The notes beneath the pieces are model-generated. The model was not told where the DNA came from. It saw nothing but the letters and a program-made list of their open reading frames with translations, and did not search any database. DNA of 64,000 nucleotides from positions 31,696 through 95,695 of the forward strand of contig OENT01000581.1 of NCBI GenBank assembly GCA_900239685.1, read 5' to 3'. Every line of letters starts with the position of its first letter. Position 1 is the stretch's first letter. Below are positions 51,674 through 62,938 of this stretch, in pieces. The translations under genes and the position numbers were made by a program. The DNA comes from Rotaria macrura (lineage: Eukaryota; Rotifera; Eurotatoria; Philodinida; Philodinidae).

Positions 51674-52717
51674 CCCTAACATGTTATCTTATCCTTATGA
51701 GTTTCCATATGAGAGAAATGTCATCAGTGTTGTCTTTGTGGTTTTAGATCATGTACACGATTGTTGTTGATTTCAAATCATTTTATCATAGTATGGAATA
51801 TTACTATTGATTTATTTTCTCTATCAGAGAGTACATTTTCGTATTTAACCATCCGAATATTTTTGGTGATCGTGGCTGATCTGCAGTCGTCATCATCGAT
51901 AGAGTTCACTCAAGTTTCAGAATATCATCTTGACATATTGTTGCAAACGAGTTCGACGAACGCTAAAAGTCATTGGTACAATTGCAAAATCCTCGGATTT
52001 CATGAAAATCCTTCTAATATTTTCATTCGACCGCAACGTAAGAGCTGAATTTTCCAAAATAAACTTATATACATGTAAACTTCAATATGCTTTAAGTTTT
52101 CATTAAAAAGATCGCTGCTCACTCATCCTCACCGTAGCCATGTATATCTCTGAAAGAACGTATGATTCAGAAAACACAATGTATTCACTTAATTTATGAG
52201 TGAAAAGAAACCTTGTCAAAAATTTTCTGTAACCAGATAATGTAAGACTATCTACGAAAAAGAAGTGTTCTTTTACGTAAAAAAAAGAAGCTATCGATCA
52301 AAAGATATTGTAACAGTTGATTCTAGTGTCTTGGAAATGTGTGTCTCATAAAACGAAATATTTCTATTTATGTATGATAACGAATCAGTACATCAATTTG
52401 ACTTGTAGCATGCGTCATCATAATATTTTTGTATGAAAACTTAATAAACATTTCTGTATCCCAATGTAGTATGTATTTATATCAATGTTGCAGAATGGTT
52501 TTTTCTTAGTATGAGAACAAATAATTAAGTAATAGAGAAAAACGAAACATATCTATTAAGCAACTGAACGATTAACACAACAAACAGATTTAGTAGTATG
52601 TAATGATAAAGTTAGTTAATGATCTTTTTTTTTTGCTATTTTTTTTTGTCTAATGATGTAAATATGCGGAATCAGAAAAGAGGAAAAAAGATGTTCTTGT
52701 TGGTTGTTGAGGAGTCT

Positions 52718-53589
52718 TTAACTATCGAGTTCTTTGTCGAAAATAAATTCTCCAAGACCAGGACCAACGCGACGTAAGTTTGTTATGTAAGTAGCATATT
52801 CTTTAATCGATTTGACCTTTAAAGAAACACGATAAAGTTTTCAAAGACATAAAACACTATGAAATATTGTATTACCTGTTCCTCAATAAATTCTTCTTCG
52901 AGATAATCAGACAAATGTGGATCACTAAATTATAATAAAATGTCAATGAAAAAACTAAAATACAAATTTGACAAGTAAACAATCGTACTTATGTTTACAA
53001 GCAAATGCATGTAACTCAAGTAAAGCTTGATATACATCTTTTTCCAATTGTAGTGCTGTTTCATGAGCTTCAAGAGCTGAGCCCCAACATTGTCGTATCG
53101 GTTTCTATAAATACTCAGTTGATAGAATAAAGAAGAAAATCTATGAAATCATTTCAACGTACTTTAATATCCAAAAGAACAACTGTACCACCACGTTTAT
53201 TTTGATATTCCATAAATTTACTTGCATGTTCACGTTCTTCTTCAGACATTTTCTTGAAAAATTTATGATGACCTTCGAAAAGATAAAATTCAAAATTCGA
53301 TTCAATGAGATCGACCATTTACCTGCTAGAGCAACATCAGCTCGATCAAAATGATTAGCCATTGCTGCATAGGCATAACTTGCATATAGTTCTAAATTAA
53401 TTTGTCGATTAATTAAACCTTCATTATCTTCATGATAATTACTAAAATAAAAATAAAACTAGAACAATATATAAGAAAATAAAAATGATTAAACTCATAC
53501 AATCGAACAAGATTTTCTCGTGGTTGATTGGCTGCGACTGGAGCGCTTTGACGATCTACTTGAGTTGCGTTTTTTTGTTCTGTTGACAT
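52718..53589 (-). CDS. ferritin heavy-chain type (ferroxidase-competent)
   Basis: Cytosolic iron-storage ferritin that oxidises Fe(II) in a 24-mer shell. Exons 53501-53589, 53323-53441, 53163-53272, 52989-53104, 52876-52924 and 52718-52816 join in phase to 193 aa. Family blocks: [86 protein letters not shown] and [15 protein letters not shown]. Ferroxidase ligands of heavy chains are present (Glu in NLELY, the following Tyr, EE..H in EEEREHA, Glu in LEKDV, Gln in EEQVKSIK). A 24-residue Gln/Asn-rich N-terminal leader precedes the four-helix bundle; no secretory signal peptide is evident, so cytosolic is more likely. The 5' leader carries an iron-responsive element (53662-53700), predicting translational repression by IRP when iron is scarce. 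Confidence 0.96.
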
Positions 53590-53661
53590 GATTGAATTTT
53601 ATTTCTGTTTTTATATGTTATTTAATTAAATAGTTGAGAAATAACGATGTTTACTAGACAC

Positions 53662-53700
53662 GACTTGTAACGAACAGTCACTGCTGCTGCAAAACAAATC
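53662..53700 (-). promoter_or_regulatory. iron-responsive element (IRE) in the ferritin 5' leader
   Basis: Read on the minus strand: lower arm GATTTGTTTTG, bulged C, upper arm AGCAG, apical loop CAGTGA, then CTGTT and CGTTACAAGTC. The upper stem pairs 5 of 5 (one G-U). The lower stem pairs 9 of 11 with one 2x2 T-T internal loop. The unpaired C five bases before a CAGUGN loop is the IRP-binding signature. It lies 72 nt before the ferritin ATG and close to the inferred cap site, where an IRE must sit to block 43S recruitment. Confidence 0.85.
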
Positions 53701-53739
53701 GACGAACTGACTAAATACTAAAAATGATGCACGTCTGCC

Positions 53740-53747
53740 TTTATATA
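53740..53747 (-). promoter_or_regulatory. ferritin TATA box
   Basis: TATATAAA on the minus strand; initiation about 30-39 nt downstream (an Inr-like TCAGTT lies at 53705-53710) would place the IRE within about 20 nt of the cap. Confidence 0.65.
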
Positions 53748-56510
53748 CAAGGAGAGAAGAGTAAGGAAGAAAAAAATAGAAACGAAGGTTTTGTCTTCCT
53801 TCAAGTTTGGCCCTCATACAGCGTGCGTGTTCGTACTCTCTCTCTAGCAGAGATCCCATGATTACGTGTTGATTTTACGCAGTTAATAAAAGGAATGAAA
53901 GAAAAAAAATCTTTTTCTCGTAGAGCAAAGAACGAATCAAGCAGTAGAATGTTCTATGTAGAGTCTTACGTACCAATACGATGATATGGCGAAGTGAAAA
54001 CAAGAGAATAAACAAAAGAAAAAATGTAGAGAGAATGAATGACCTTTTCCCCGCAAGTGCAAACAATATTTATAGACATCATCGAATGCAATCAATCGCT
54101 AGATACTTGTAGTACTATATATTCGAATTTATTTACGAAAGAGTTCATTCATGTTTACAAATGAATGTGCTGTGTACTTTTTCATTCTTGCTTCAATCTA
54201 TCAAAACTATTACTCTGTCACCCAAAATATATTATTTTACTGATAAAAACAAGTTTCTTTTTGTTTACTATGCTTCGTTTCATTTAAAATCGATCGAGTT
54301 ATATGTTAAAGATTATCAGGGTTTTTTTTCGTTTTTATTTGAACAATATAATTGAAAGCGTTGTGATGTTAATCAAAAGAAAAAACTTGCTATATCTTCG
54401 TCATAACTGTGGTGTAATTGCATGTGTGAACAACAGATAATGATTTCAAGTTTTATCTTTAGCTTTGTTATTTTCAAATATCATATGTTTTGAATATTAT
54501 CAAAAAAGTTTATTTTCTTGTTTAGTAAAAGAATTTATATCATAGATAAGATGATGTAATCTGCTGATACCTGTTTAGTGGTTTTCGTTAAATACTAGAA
54601 TAGTACTATATCAACTGAGATAATATACTTGCATTATTTGATAACATATTGAAAGTTAACAAAAAAGGTGTTGAAATTACACCTGTTCGTCACTAGAAAT
54701 TTTATTCCGATGAAAGTATTGCTTTTTTTTATAGATTGTCTCTATAGAAAATTTATAAAAAAGTGAAACTACAAAGATTATTTATTATATCAGTATTCCC
54801 ATGGCTTTTGAATCTTTTATTTTTTCATATCATGTTCTAATCATAAATTCGATAGTTGAAAAGAGTATGGGGCTGGTTGTTACTGATGAATCAATGAAAG
54901 TTTTCAAGTGCAACGATTGTTAAAAGTCTTATTTTGAAACATGATCTCATAATACGAATTACAGATAAAAGAGATCACTCCTATATATGATGCAACAATG
55001 AAGAAATCAGACAATCAGTACTATAGCGTAACCCAAAAGTATATCAAGATTATTCTCTAGAACGTGCTACCTGTATCAGCTCAAACTTGAAGGTATTTCA
55101 CGCACATATGAATCTGATTCAGACAAAGACGAAACTATTTCATGGTAATTATCAACACTAATCGATTTGAAGCAAATATCAAGTCTAAAAGCAAGTAGCT
55201 GTGACATCAATGTTGAAGTATATGGTGAAGAACTGATTTTTCTTTTTCGCATTTCATGTAATATGTTCTGAATCGATCCTCGTCTCATACGTACAAAGTA
55301 ATCACATATACTTTTGTACGTGATAACCTCGTTGGACTAGAGGCATTGGTCATAAAGTGCAAAATATTGTGAATTTGACATAGCGGAATCATTTCCGCAG
55401 TAAGATTTTCAATCAATATAAATATACATACAATTTAAACAAGTGCTGTATCAAAATGATGTTTAACAAATGAATGAACAGGAGGCGAGCGTAAAAATAC
55501 GCCCAAACGAGCACGCATTTGTTAAGCACTCTCTTACAGAACTTTAGACAATCGATAAGCTGTCAAAGATTTCTTTAAGTATTTCAGGCATATGTTTTAT
55601 AGTAGCTCAGTATGTGTGTCCTACTTTTATTGTTTAAAATATACTGACCCCGAAATATTTACTAGTGACGCTGTACTAAATATATTCGCAAAAAAAGTAT
55701 AAAGGAACAGTGAGAGTTTGAATTTCTATTGATTACAATAGTTTAAATCTCATTACTTTCGAAAAGTTTACAGAAAATTCAGAATGTTTTCTAATTTATT
55801 GCAAATATGAACTGATTGATCTGAAGAGTTATATATTAACTCACAAATTTCATAAATCTTGTTCTAACAAGAATTATACGCTCCACAAATGGGTATATAC
55901 TTGATCGCAATCAACATGAACCAAAACTATATAAGAAATAGTATTCTATAGCCAGAAATGATAGATTTTCGTAACTTGAAATTGATTTTAATTCGTATTA
56001 ATCAATAATGTATATGTTCTATATCTTCACTTTGAATATCTCGATTCTTTCTCCTAAAAACAAAGTAAAGCATATCGGTCGTATTAAAAATTACTATTCT
56101 TCAATACGAATAGTTTGAAGCTGTTTCAGTTATTGTTAATAAAATGGACGAAATCTTATCAATACAAGTTTAGTTATCGGAGCACAATTGATAATTTTTT
56201 TCTAATTTCCTTTAATAAATGCTTCATCTGATTGAGCTTCATGTCATGGTATTCTGTTGATGAACGTGTTTTACAAGAAGTAATTCACACCACAGAAGTT
56301 GATACTAATTCTCACTTTTCGTTGGTTTTTAATTGAGTGTTAAAATAATTGAAAATGCGAGTTCAATTTTGGAGATACATCACCACAGCTTAATTCTGTG
56401 TGAAGGGGTTAAGGTGTTCTCATGAAAGCATTCTTCCAACCAATATTCAAGTTCATTTTGATAGTTACAGCGTAACTCAGGTCGTACGTATCTTGTCATA
56501 TAGTTTGATG
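53748..56510. other. intergenic, nothing assigned
   Basis: Upstream of ferritin. Frames are short. A 70-codon minus frame at 55076-55288 (opening MRRGSIQNILHEMRKRK) has protein-like composition but no family or splice partners that I can see. Confidence 0.4.
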
Positions 56511-57859
56511 TGTAAAGCCCTCGACACATTAGAAGACCCGGGGTCTTCTATTCTGTCTTATCGCTTATAAGTTACAAGGGGGTCTTCTATTATGTCCCCT
56601 AAAAAAGTTATATTTTTCAGCAGTCTTTGTAACAAACATCCGTTTCAATTCATTTTAATTCAATTCAATCGTTCGAAAACGGCTGTTTTATTTATTCGAC
56701 ATGAGTACAACGAGAAAGTAACAAATGCTATCTTGTGAAAAAAGAGATATATCATTGATAATAAATATTCTTAGAATATTAAAGGCAGTGTATCCGAAAA
56801 GCTTGGCAAAATGTCCACTAGNTTTAACTTCTCAATAACTACATAACTCAGAAAAAGAATTAACTTGTTTTGTCAAGCTCAATCGAATTAATTTTTCTTG
56901 ATTTTTGACTAGTATTAATGCAATCTGTTCACATGAAAATCTATATTCTAATAACATATTTATTAGGCTCAAGTCAACTTCAATGAATACGTTTGTATTA
57001 AGAATAGGGGAGGGAAGTTACCGTTACCTGGTAACGTAACGGATCGGTAACGATAACTTCTCACCCCTAATTTAGAATAAGAAATTAATAAAAAAAGAGT
57101 AGTTGGATACAAATCTTGTATTGCCTTCTTGGCCCTTTTTAAAAATGACTTTAGTTTTTATTGAGAATAGAAATGCATTTTGAGTCTCATGAGAAGTACT
57201 TACAAAAAACCGATGCGTATTAGAGATGAAAACCAAATCGAATTGTCAAATAATCTCATTTGATTGAATTAATCTGAGGGGAACTGTATCCGAACGAAGA
57301 TATAGTCGAATCAGGGTTTTCTTATTCGTTTCTGCCTCGAGCGTATATACATGAATTCACGTTTTTTTCAACTATGAAAGAAAGGTTTGTGATGAATATG
57401 TATCAGAATTTCTAGAGATAACGGTGATTCGGCATTTTAATTGTTACACAACGAATTTTCACCTATTATGCTACTATTTTACAAAAATTTCTTCATGTGT
57501 TACACTCAAGGTTCTACACTGAGTCCATTATAGCTCAAGACCATGAGAGGGTTTTTTTGTATAGAGAACCGTAAGAGCTCTTTCACAATATGCTGCATAT
57601 GAGCAGTAAAAAGATCCCATGATATGTGTTTTATAAAGAAATCTATTCTTTACTAAACAGTTGTTTCCAATTGATTGTTTCGCAAGACTTTTTTCACTTC
57701 GAACTGAAACATAATTTTCATAAAGGAAGCAAAATATTATTCGTACTTATCTACGATACAATTATGACTTAAATACTAAAAAGTTAATAAACTCCAGAAA
57801 TTATTTGTAAAAAAATCGAGTTTATCAGGGAGGTCTTCTAATGTGTCGGGGGCTTTACA
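56511..57859. mobile_element. 1.35-kb non-autonomous element with 28-bp terminal inverted repeats
   Basis: TGTAAAGCCCTCGACACATT... at 56511-56538 and its inverted copy at 57832-57859 match at 27 of 28 bases. Just inside the left end GGGGTCTTCTATT recurs (56540 and 56579), a subterminal repeat. No transposase-like frame is present, so it depends on another element for movement. No clear target duplication at the outer edges; a TA inside the TGTAAAG/CTTTACA ends could be the real boundary. An unresolved base (N) is at 56822. Confidence 0.75.
57005..57069. mobile_element. 61-bp palindromic MITE flanked by TA, nested in the larger element
   Basis: GGGG-AGGGAAGTTACCGTTACC (57007-57027) faces GGTAACGATAACTTCTCACCCC (57046-57067), a near-perfect inverted repeat, bounded on each side by TA (57005-57006, 57068-57069). 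The TAGGGG...CCCCTA termini suggest TA-target insertion. Confidence 0.65.
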
Positions 57860-58456
57860 AGGCATTGAAATGAAAATCTGGATCACTGATTAGACCCTCT
57901 TGCAGTCAGTCGCTGAGAGTAAATGTGACTAATCATATTGACACAACTTTAGATTTTCTGTAAACGCGATATTATTGATGATCAGAGCTAAAGCCCCGTA
58001 ATAGATGATTCTTCTATAAAAACTGAGATGCATTTAGTGAAACACGTATCTTCTGATATAGTTAGGCAAGAAGTTTTATAATAGTTTACTCAGACAGCAA
58101 TAGATGTGAAAATATTGCAATCTTTACTATTTTTTTCTAAGATCTAAATAAATATAATTCATTTAGTTATGTATGAAAAATTGAATTCATCGAAGAGTAA
58201 ACTCGTGTTTAAATAATCTTCTTTACGAATTTTTTTCTCATCATCTCCTGCGAAACGAACAACAACAAGAACAAGAACAACAAAAAACGAAGATAACAAT
58301 AATAACAAAAATCATTTGATATGACTATTTACTAGGAAGTTGATCGATAGAGTTTTCATTCAGACATCGTATGAAAACTTAGATACCATAATGTTGTATC
58401 AATTACAGCCAAAAATAAATTACCAAAAGAACATAGATTTTTACTAATGAAGAAAA
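57860..58456. other. short spacer before the TMEM104 3' end
   Basis: AT-rich, with an (AAC/AAG)-rich stretch near 58257-58310 that is probably simple sequence. No gene seen. Confidence 0.4.
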
Positions 58457-61400
58457 TTACATAAAAATATTCGATGGAAGTATATTATATATTGTTATAA
58501 CAATAACAGCTAACCATGCCCATAGAAGAACACAAAAAACCCAATATTTATTTTGAAAAAATGATTGATTGGGAAAATTGATTGGTCGACGAAGTTTTAT
58601 TTGTGCTTGACGTCGTGCATTATAAACTAATAATGCTGGTATAACATATTGCACAGCAACGCCTGCATATGAGCCAGTAAAACCAACAAGAAAATTTATA
58701 TTTTCGGTCAGTATACTAACTGTACATGGTAGTACAAGAACAAAGACAACAACTATGTAGCGATGCTTTCGTTGAACATTTAAACATGATTTTAGAATAT
58801 TTTCTAGATTATTTCTTAATGTTATACCAATTATTGGAAAGCTTGAACTTAATGTAAACACAGGAAATAAGGATATAAAATACGCTAAGACTTTCGGTAT
58901 ATCAACAGTTGAATGTGCACAACGTGTTGTCGGACGAAAATTTAATGTATAAAGATCTTCAAAATTTTCAAATGTAAACACAGCTGTTAATGATAATAAT
59001 AAATAGAATAGCGTTATACATATATAATCATAGGCAAATAATGATTTGAGTTTATTTTTTGAACGTATAGGAGCTATAATACTTGGTATGGAATGATGAC
59101 ACATCTTCAAAGAAAAACATTGAAATGAAATGAAAACTCGAATAAGTAACGAAATATGCATACATACAAAACTGTATACACAAATACCAAATAGTGGTGG
59201 AAGACTACGAAGATGAAATACAGCTGGACGAATTGGATTTGAATGTTCACTACTTGATTGTTTGGCAAGATGAACAATACATAGAGTAATCATGGATATA
59301 AAAGCTACAAAGTATCATTAATAAAATTTTATCAATATGATGTCATTTTAGTAGAATAAAATATTGAACTCTCGACAGATTCTATGTAGCATTCGGAACA
59401 TACTGACATCAAGTGTTTAACTTGAACTGAAACTAGTATTATATATTGACCATAGAACGTTTACAGCAACACGCAATGAGTCATCCTTGATATCGTGAAC
59501 CTAGATATTTCATGTATACAACATGGGAAAAAACTCAAATAATCTCTAATCGTTTTAGCTGCGAAGTATAAATCTTTCCCGTATTTCTCTTTCTCTATCT
59601 CTGCAACTTCTTTTCTATGGAAGCAAATACAAAATTCCGGTCTGCAATCTCCTACTATAACCTTTAAAAAATCCTAAAGATTTTAATTTAAAACAGATTA
59701 CCATAGAAATATCGAGCATAGACAATTTTTTATATCCTGAATGAGATAAATCCTTTTCAATCTTTACATCTCTGCATACCTCTAGACTTAACGTGGTATA
59801 TATTTGTTTGTTATTACTTTGTCGAGAGTCTATCAAAACAAAACGCCTCCTACAGATGAAACTTGATACAATGTAGGCAGAGGAGTATAGATTACTTATT
59901 ACCTGTCCAACGACAAAGAGTTGTAACCATCTGAAGAAGTTTTGTTTTTTGTGCATTGCCGAAAACGAATAAGCCCAGTGTACAAAAAAATACAGCCTAA
60001 ATATTTACAATGAGAAACTATAGCTGGTCATCTTTATTTCCATTATTTTACCACAAATATTTGATAGACATGATGTCGTGTTAATGAAGAACTTGCCCAA
60101 CACAAATCATGAATCGTCATATTTGTACAATTAATTGGTTCATATGTACTGAAATACAAAAAGCCAATTGTTGATTAGACATAAAGAAAAGAAGAAACTT
60201 CTAGATTCAGTTCAACTTACCAAATGACATCACGAATTGATTTCGGTACAGCTGAACCATAAATTGCTAAGTCTCCGAAGAGATACAATGATATACAAAA
60301 ATAGAAGATTATCAAACCGACTAAAATAAAATTCAACAAATGCATAGGAAGCTAGTATACATGATATCGATTTACCTTTTGTCAAAAACATATTTGCCAT
60401 TTCACCCTAAAGTATTTAAATATGTGAACATAATTGATGAATACAAAGTAGCGTCAAATCAAAATTATTCTTCAATCTTTGAAAAGTAACGAATGCTAAT
60501 TTAAACTGCATATACACATAAGTAATCGGACTTTGCACTTATACATATTGATTGATTGAAATTTTGTAGAGACTACATAATTGTTTTTTCGTAAAACATT
60601 TAAAATAGCATAGCTTTTTTAAAACTCACGGAAATTTTCACAGAAGCATGATAGAACTGTGATTAAGTGTTTTTGAAATATACGTATTAAAAGTTCTATA
60701 TCGACTCGTTTTTTGAATGCGATTAGGTTTCTTCGTAGAATAAATAATCAACTTGTTACTCAGTTTTTTTCTTCTACAAATTATTGTTTCTGTTTATCTA
60801 TCAAGAACTACTCTTCTAAAGCGAAATTAAGTTTCATTTGACAGTTTCCCAAGAAGTTCATATGAACAAGTGAAACGAACCTTTCCGATGGTTATTCTAA
60901 ATAGCTCGTGTTTATTTATATGTCTCTAAAAGAAGAACTGATATTTCTGAATAGAAATTCATACTTTAAAAGTTTGCAGTGTTAGAATTATAGAATTAGC
61001 ATGCTTTTAATGACATCCATTGGCATGAGACATACATGTATGTTAAATGATTCTCTGTTTCTAAACTTTAGAGCGGTACACTTGCGTAGTTTATTCCAAA
61101 AGAATGATCCGTTTAGCTTTTGAAATATCTCAAACTATATCACTCTCTTTTTTCCCCTTTTAATTAATTGTGTCAATCAACTCTAAAAAGATGATAAACA
61201 TCACACCTTCTCTCACTGACCATTTCAACTTTTTCGACAATATCAAAATCATGTCGTTCTTCTGTTTCTGTTGAAATATATACGTCTACACAAAAGTAAA
61301 TCATAATAAATCATATGATTTATATGAAAATATTTACCATCGGTATTCACTGTTTCGGGCAACAGTGCTGTTCGATCTGATTCATGTGTGTTTACTTGTT

Positions 61401-61853
61401 CATCATCATCCGATGACATAATCGTACCAAGACGCTAAATAGAAATATTTGTGAACTCAATCGAACAGAAGTAATTTATTTAGACATACGCAAGGCACTA
61501 TTTTTCTTCTCATAAAATTTGCAATAGCCATTGCTTCGATCATATACGTTGCCGATATGTAACTATGAATGAAATAATAGCGAATTGTAAAAATTTTATT
61601 CCCAAATTTTCTTACCTGAAAAAGCCGAGTATTAATAGTAGTAAAGTACTTAATACATAACCACCTTCATGAAAAGCTTTGGGAAGAGCCAATGCGCCAG
61701 TACCAACAATAATATTAAATATATAAATCATGCCAGTCTTGAAAAAAACAATACGCATCGTTGTCCAATCAAAAAGAAAACTAACTGACATACACTTTGC
61801 GAGAATGTTGCTTCGACAGGCTTTGTTTGCGTTGAACCTCTCGATGGAAGCAT
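58457..61853 (-). CDS. TMEM104: TMEM104-type polytopic membrane protein (AAAP transporter fold)
   Basis: TMEM104 belongs to the amino-acid/auxin permease-like superfamily; its substrate is not established. Exons run 61794-61853, 61616-61737, 61490-61562, 61338-61434, 61221-61285, 60376-60406, 60221-60320, about 60050-60146, about 59905-59999, 59168-59304 and 58457-59104, giving about 500 aa (human about 496). Matches: FNIIVGTGALALPKAFHEGG (first helix), EKVEMGEMANMFLTK, CISLYLFGDLAIYGSAVP, GNAQKTKLLQMVTTLCRW, LPPLFGICVYSF, SIPSIIAPIRSK, FPVFTLSSSFPIIGITLRNN and GVAVQYVIPALLVY. The start MLPSRGSTQTKP lies 20 residues before the first helix. The 63-nt intron 59105-59167 is a multiple of three without a stop. 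The gene begins 147 bp after the stop of the MOSPD1-like gene on the same strand. Confidence 0.93.
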
Positions 61854-62000
61854 TTTTTTCTCGTTCTCTAGAATTGAATACAAAACGTAATCGGCTATTG
61901 AAGAAAAAAAAAAGAAACGCATGTATATGGTAGCACCAAATATAATAGACAAAAAAAATAGAGAACTATGTACACAACAACAGTAGAATATTGTTTATGA

Positions 62001-62938
62001 TTATCTTCGAAGAAAGACCACAGTTAAAATGCCTAAAAATTACGAAAAATGTCATGTATTTTCAAACAAAAAACGACTGAAATAATTTACCAAGAATATA
62101 ACTTGCCATAATTTTTGACTTCGTTGTCATGTGTAGATAAGGCGGTATGCGAACAGTTAAGTTACTCTCATCGTCGCATACTGTCGGTAAAATAAGTACA
62201 GCAGCACATACGATACTGAGAATACTTAAAACCGCAAGAACTAATGGATCTTCTAAAGGTAACAGTATCATATGAGTATTCAGAATTGTTTCATTCAAAT
62301 AAATTACGTGTTTCGTTGTGTGCAACTTTTGTTGTTGTTAAAATCGCTCTCGTTCTTATTCGACTTGATGAAATGTTAATGTCATCACTGAAATTCTGTT
62401 CCATTTGTCTATAGGATAATATAGTACATGTAATATCTCGTTTGCCTATCAGATCTTGTGAATTTTGAGAATCGAAATATGTCACACGAATTTTATCGGC
62501 CACATTTTGCTTTAATGATGTATCAAGAAGATGTACAATGCTGATAATTGAAAACAAAACGAATAAGTAATTTTATCTTATCTTGTTTTTTCTTTTACAT
62601 GTCAACTGAATGTTGTGCACGAATTTCTCCTTGCGGTTCGACAATAGAATAAAGTCTTCGAGCTGTGCATAACACTAGAAAAATAAAGATAAGATAACAC
62701 TTAGCATTGAGTAAAAAAGAAACTAAGTATCATAATTAACCTTTGTAACAAACAGAGAATTCATATGGGTTATAAAGTGTTAAAATTTGAGAAAATGTGT
62801 TTGAATCATCTAAATATAACCGGAGTTAATTAATCGGCAAAAAATTGTTGTCTTACCAAGATAAAAAAGAAGCGAATTCGATGAACAGAAAAAAGGCAAT
62901 GAAGAAGTATTTTTAGTCAGATGTGTTAATGTTCTCAT
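62001..62938 (-). CDS. MOSPD1: MOSPD1-like MSP-domain membrane protein
   Basis: MOSPD1/3 are ER tail-anchored proteins whose MSP domain binds FFAT-related peptides at membrane contact sites. Six exons: 62857-62938, 62741-62809, 62599-62674, 62308-62540, 62091-62252, 62001-62032, joined in phase to 217 aa (human MOSPD1 213). MSP domain: SLPFFCSSNSLLFYLDD, ILTLYNPYEFSVCYKVLCT and RLYSIVEPQGEIRAQHSVDI match the family almost block for block, then DKIRVTYFDSQ and RDITCTIL. Two membrane spans at the C-terminus (LVLAVLSILSIVCAAVLILP; SYILGILTVVFL) with PPYLHMTTKSKIMASYILG as in vertebrates. MOSPD1 versus MOSPD3 cannot be settled. The start at 62938 is the only ATG in phase before the MSP domain. 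Confidence 0.93.

Larger units (their letters stand above)
48953..52717. other. convergent intergenic region, little content
   Basis: 3.8 kb between the 3' ends of TRA2 and ferritin. It holds the TRA2 poly(A) signal, the GAA repeat and a perfect palindrome at 51642-51673. A 95-codon plus frame (51761-52048) and a 70-codon minus frame (50581-50793) are unrecognised and probably fortuitous. Confidence 0.5.

Noticed and set aside
55076-55288. 70-codon minus frame opening MRRGSIQNILHEMRKRK
   Set aside because: Protein-like but isolated, with no acceptor-linked neighbours or recognised family; too weak to call a gene.
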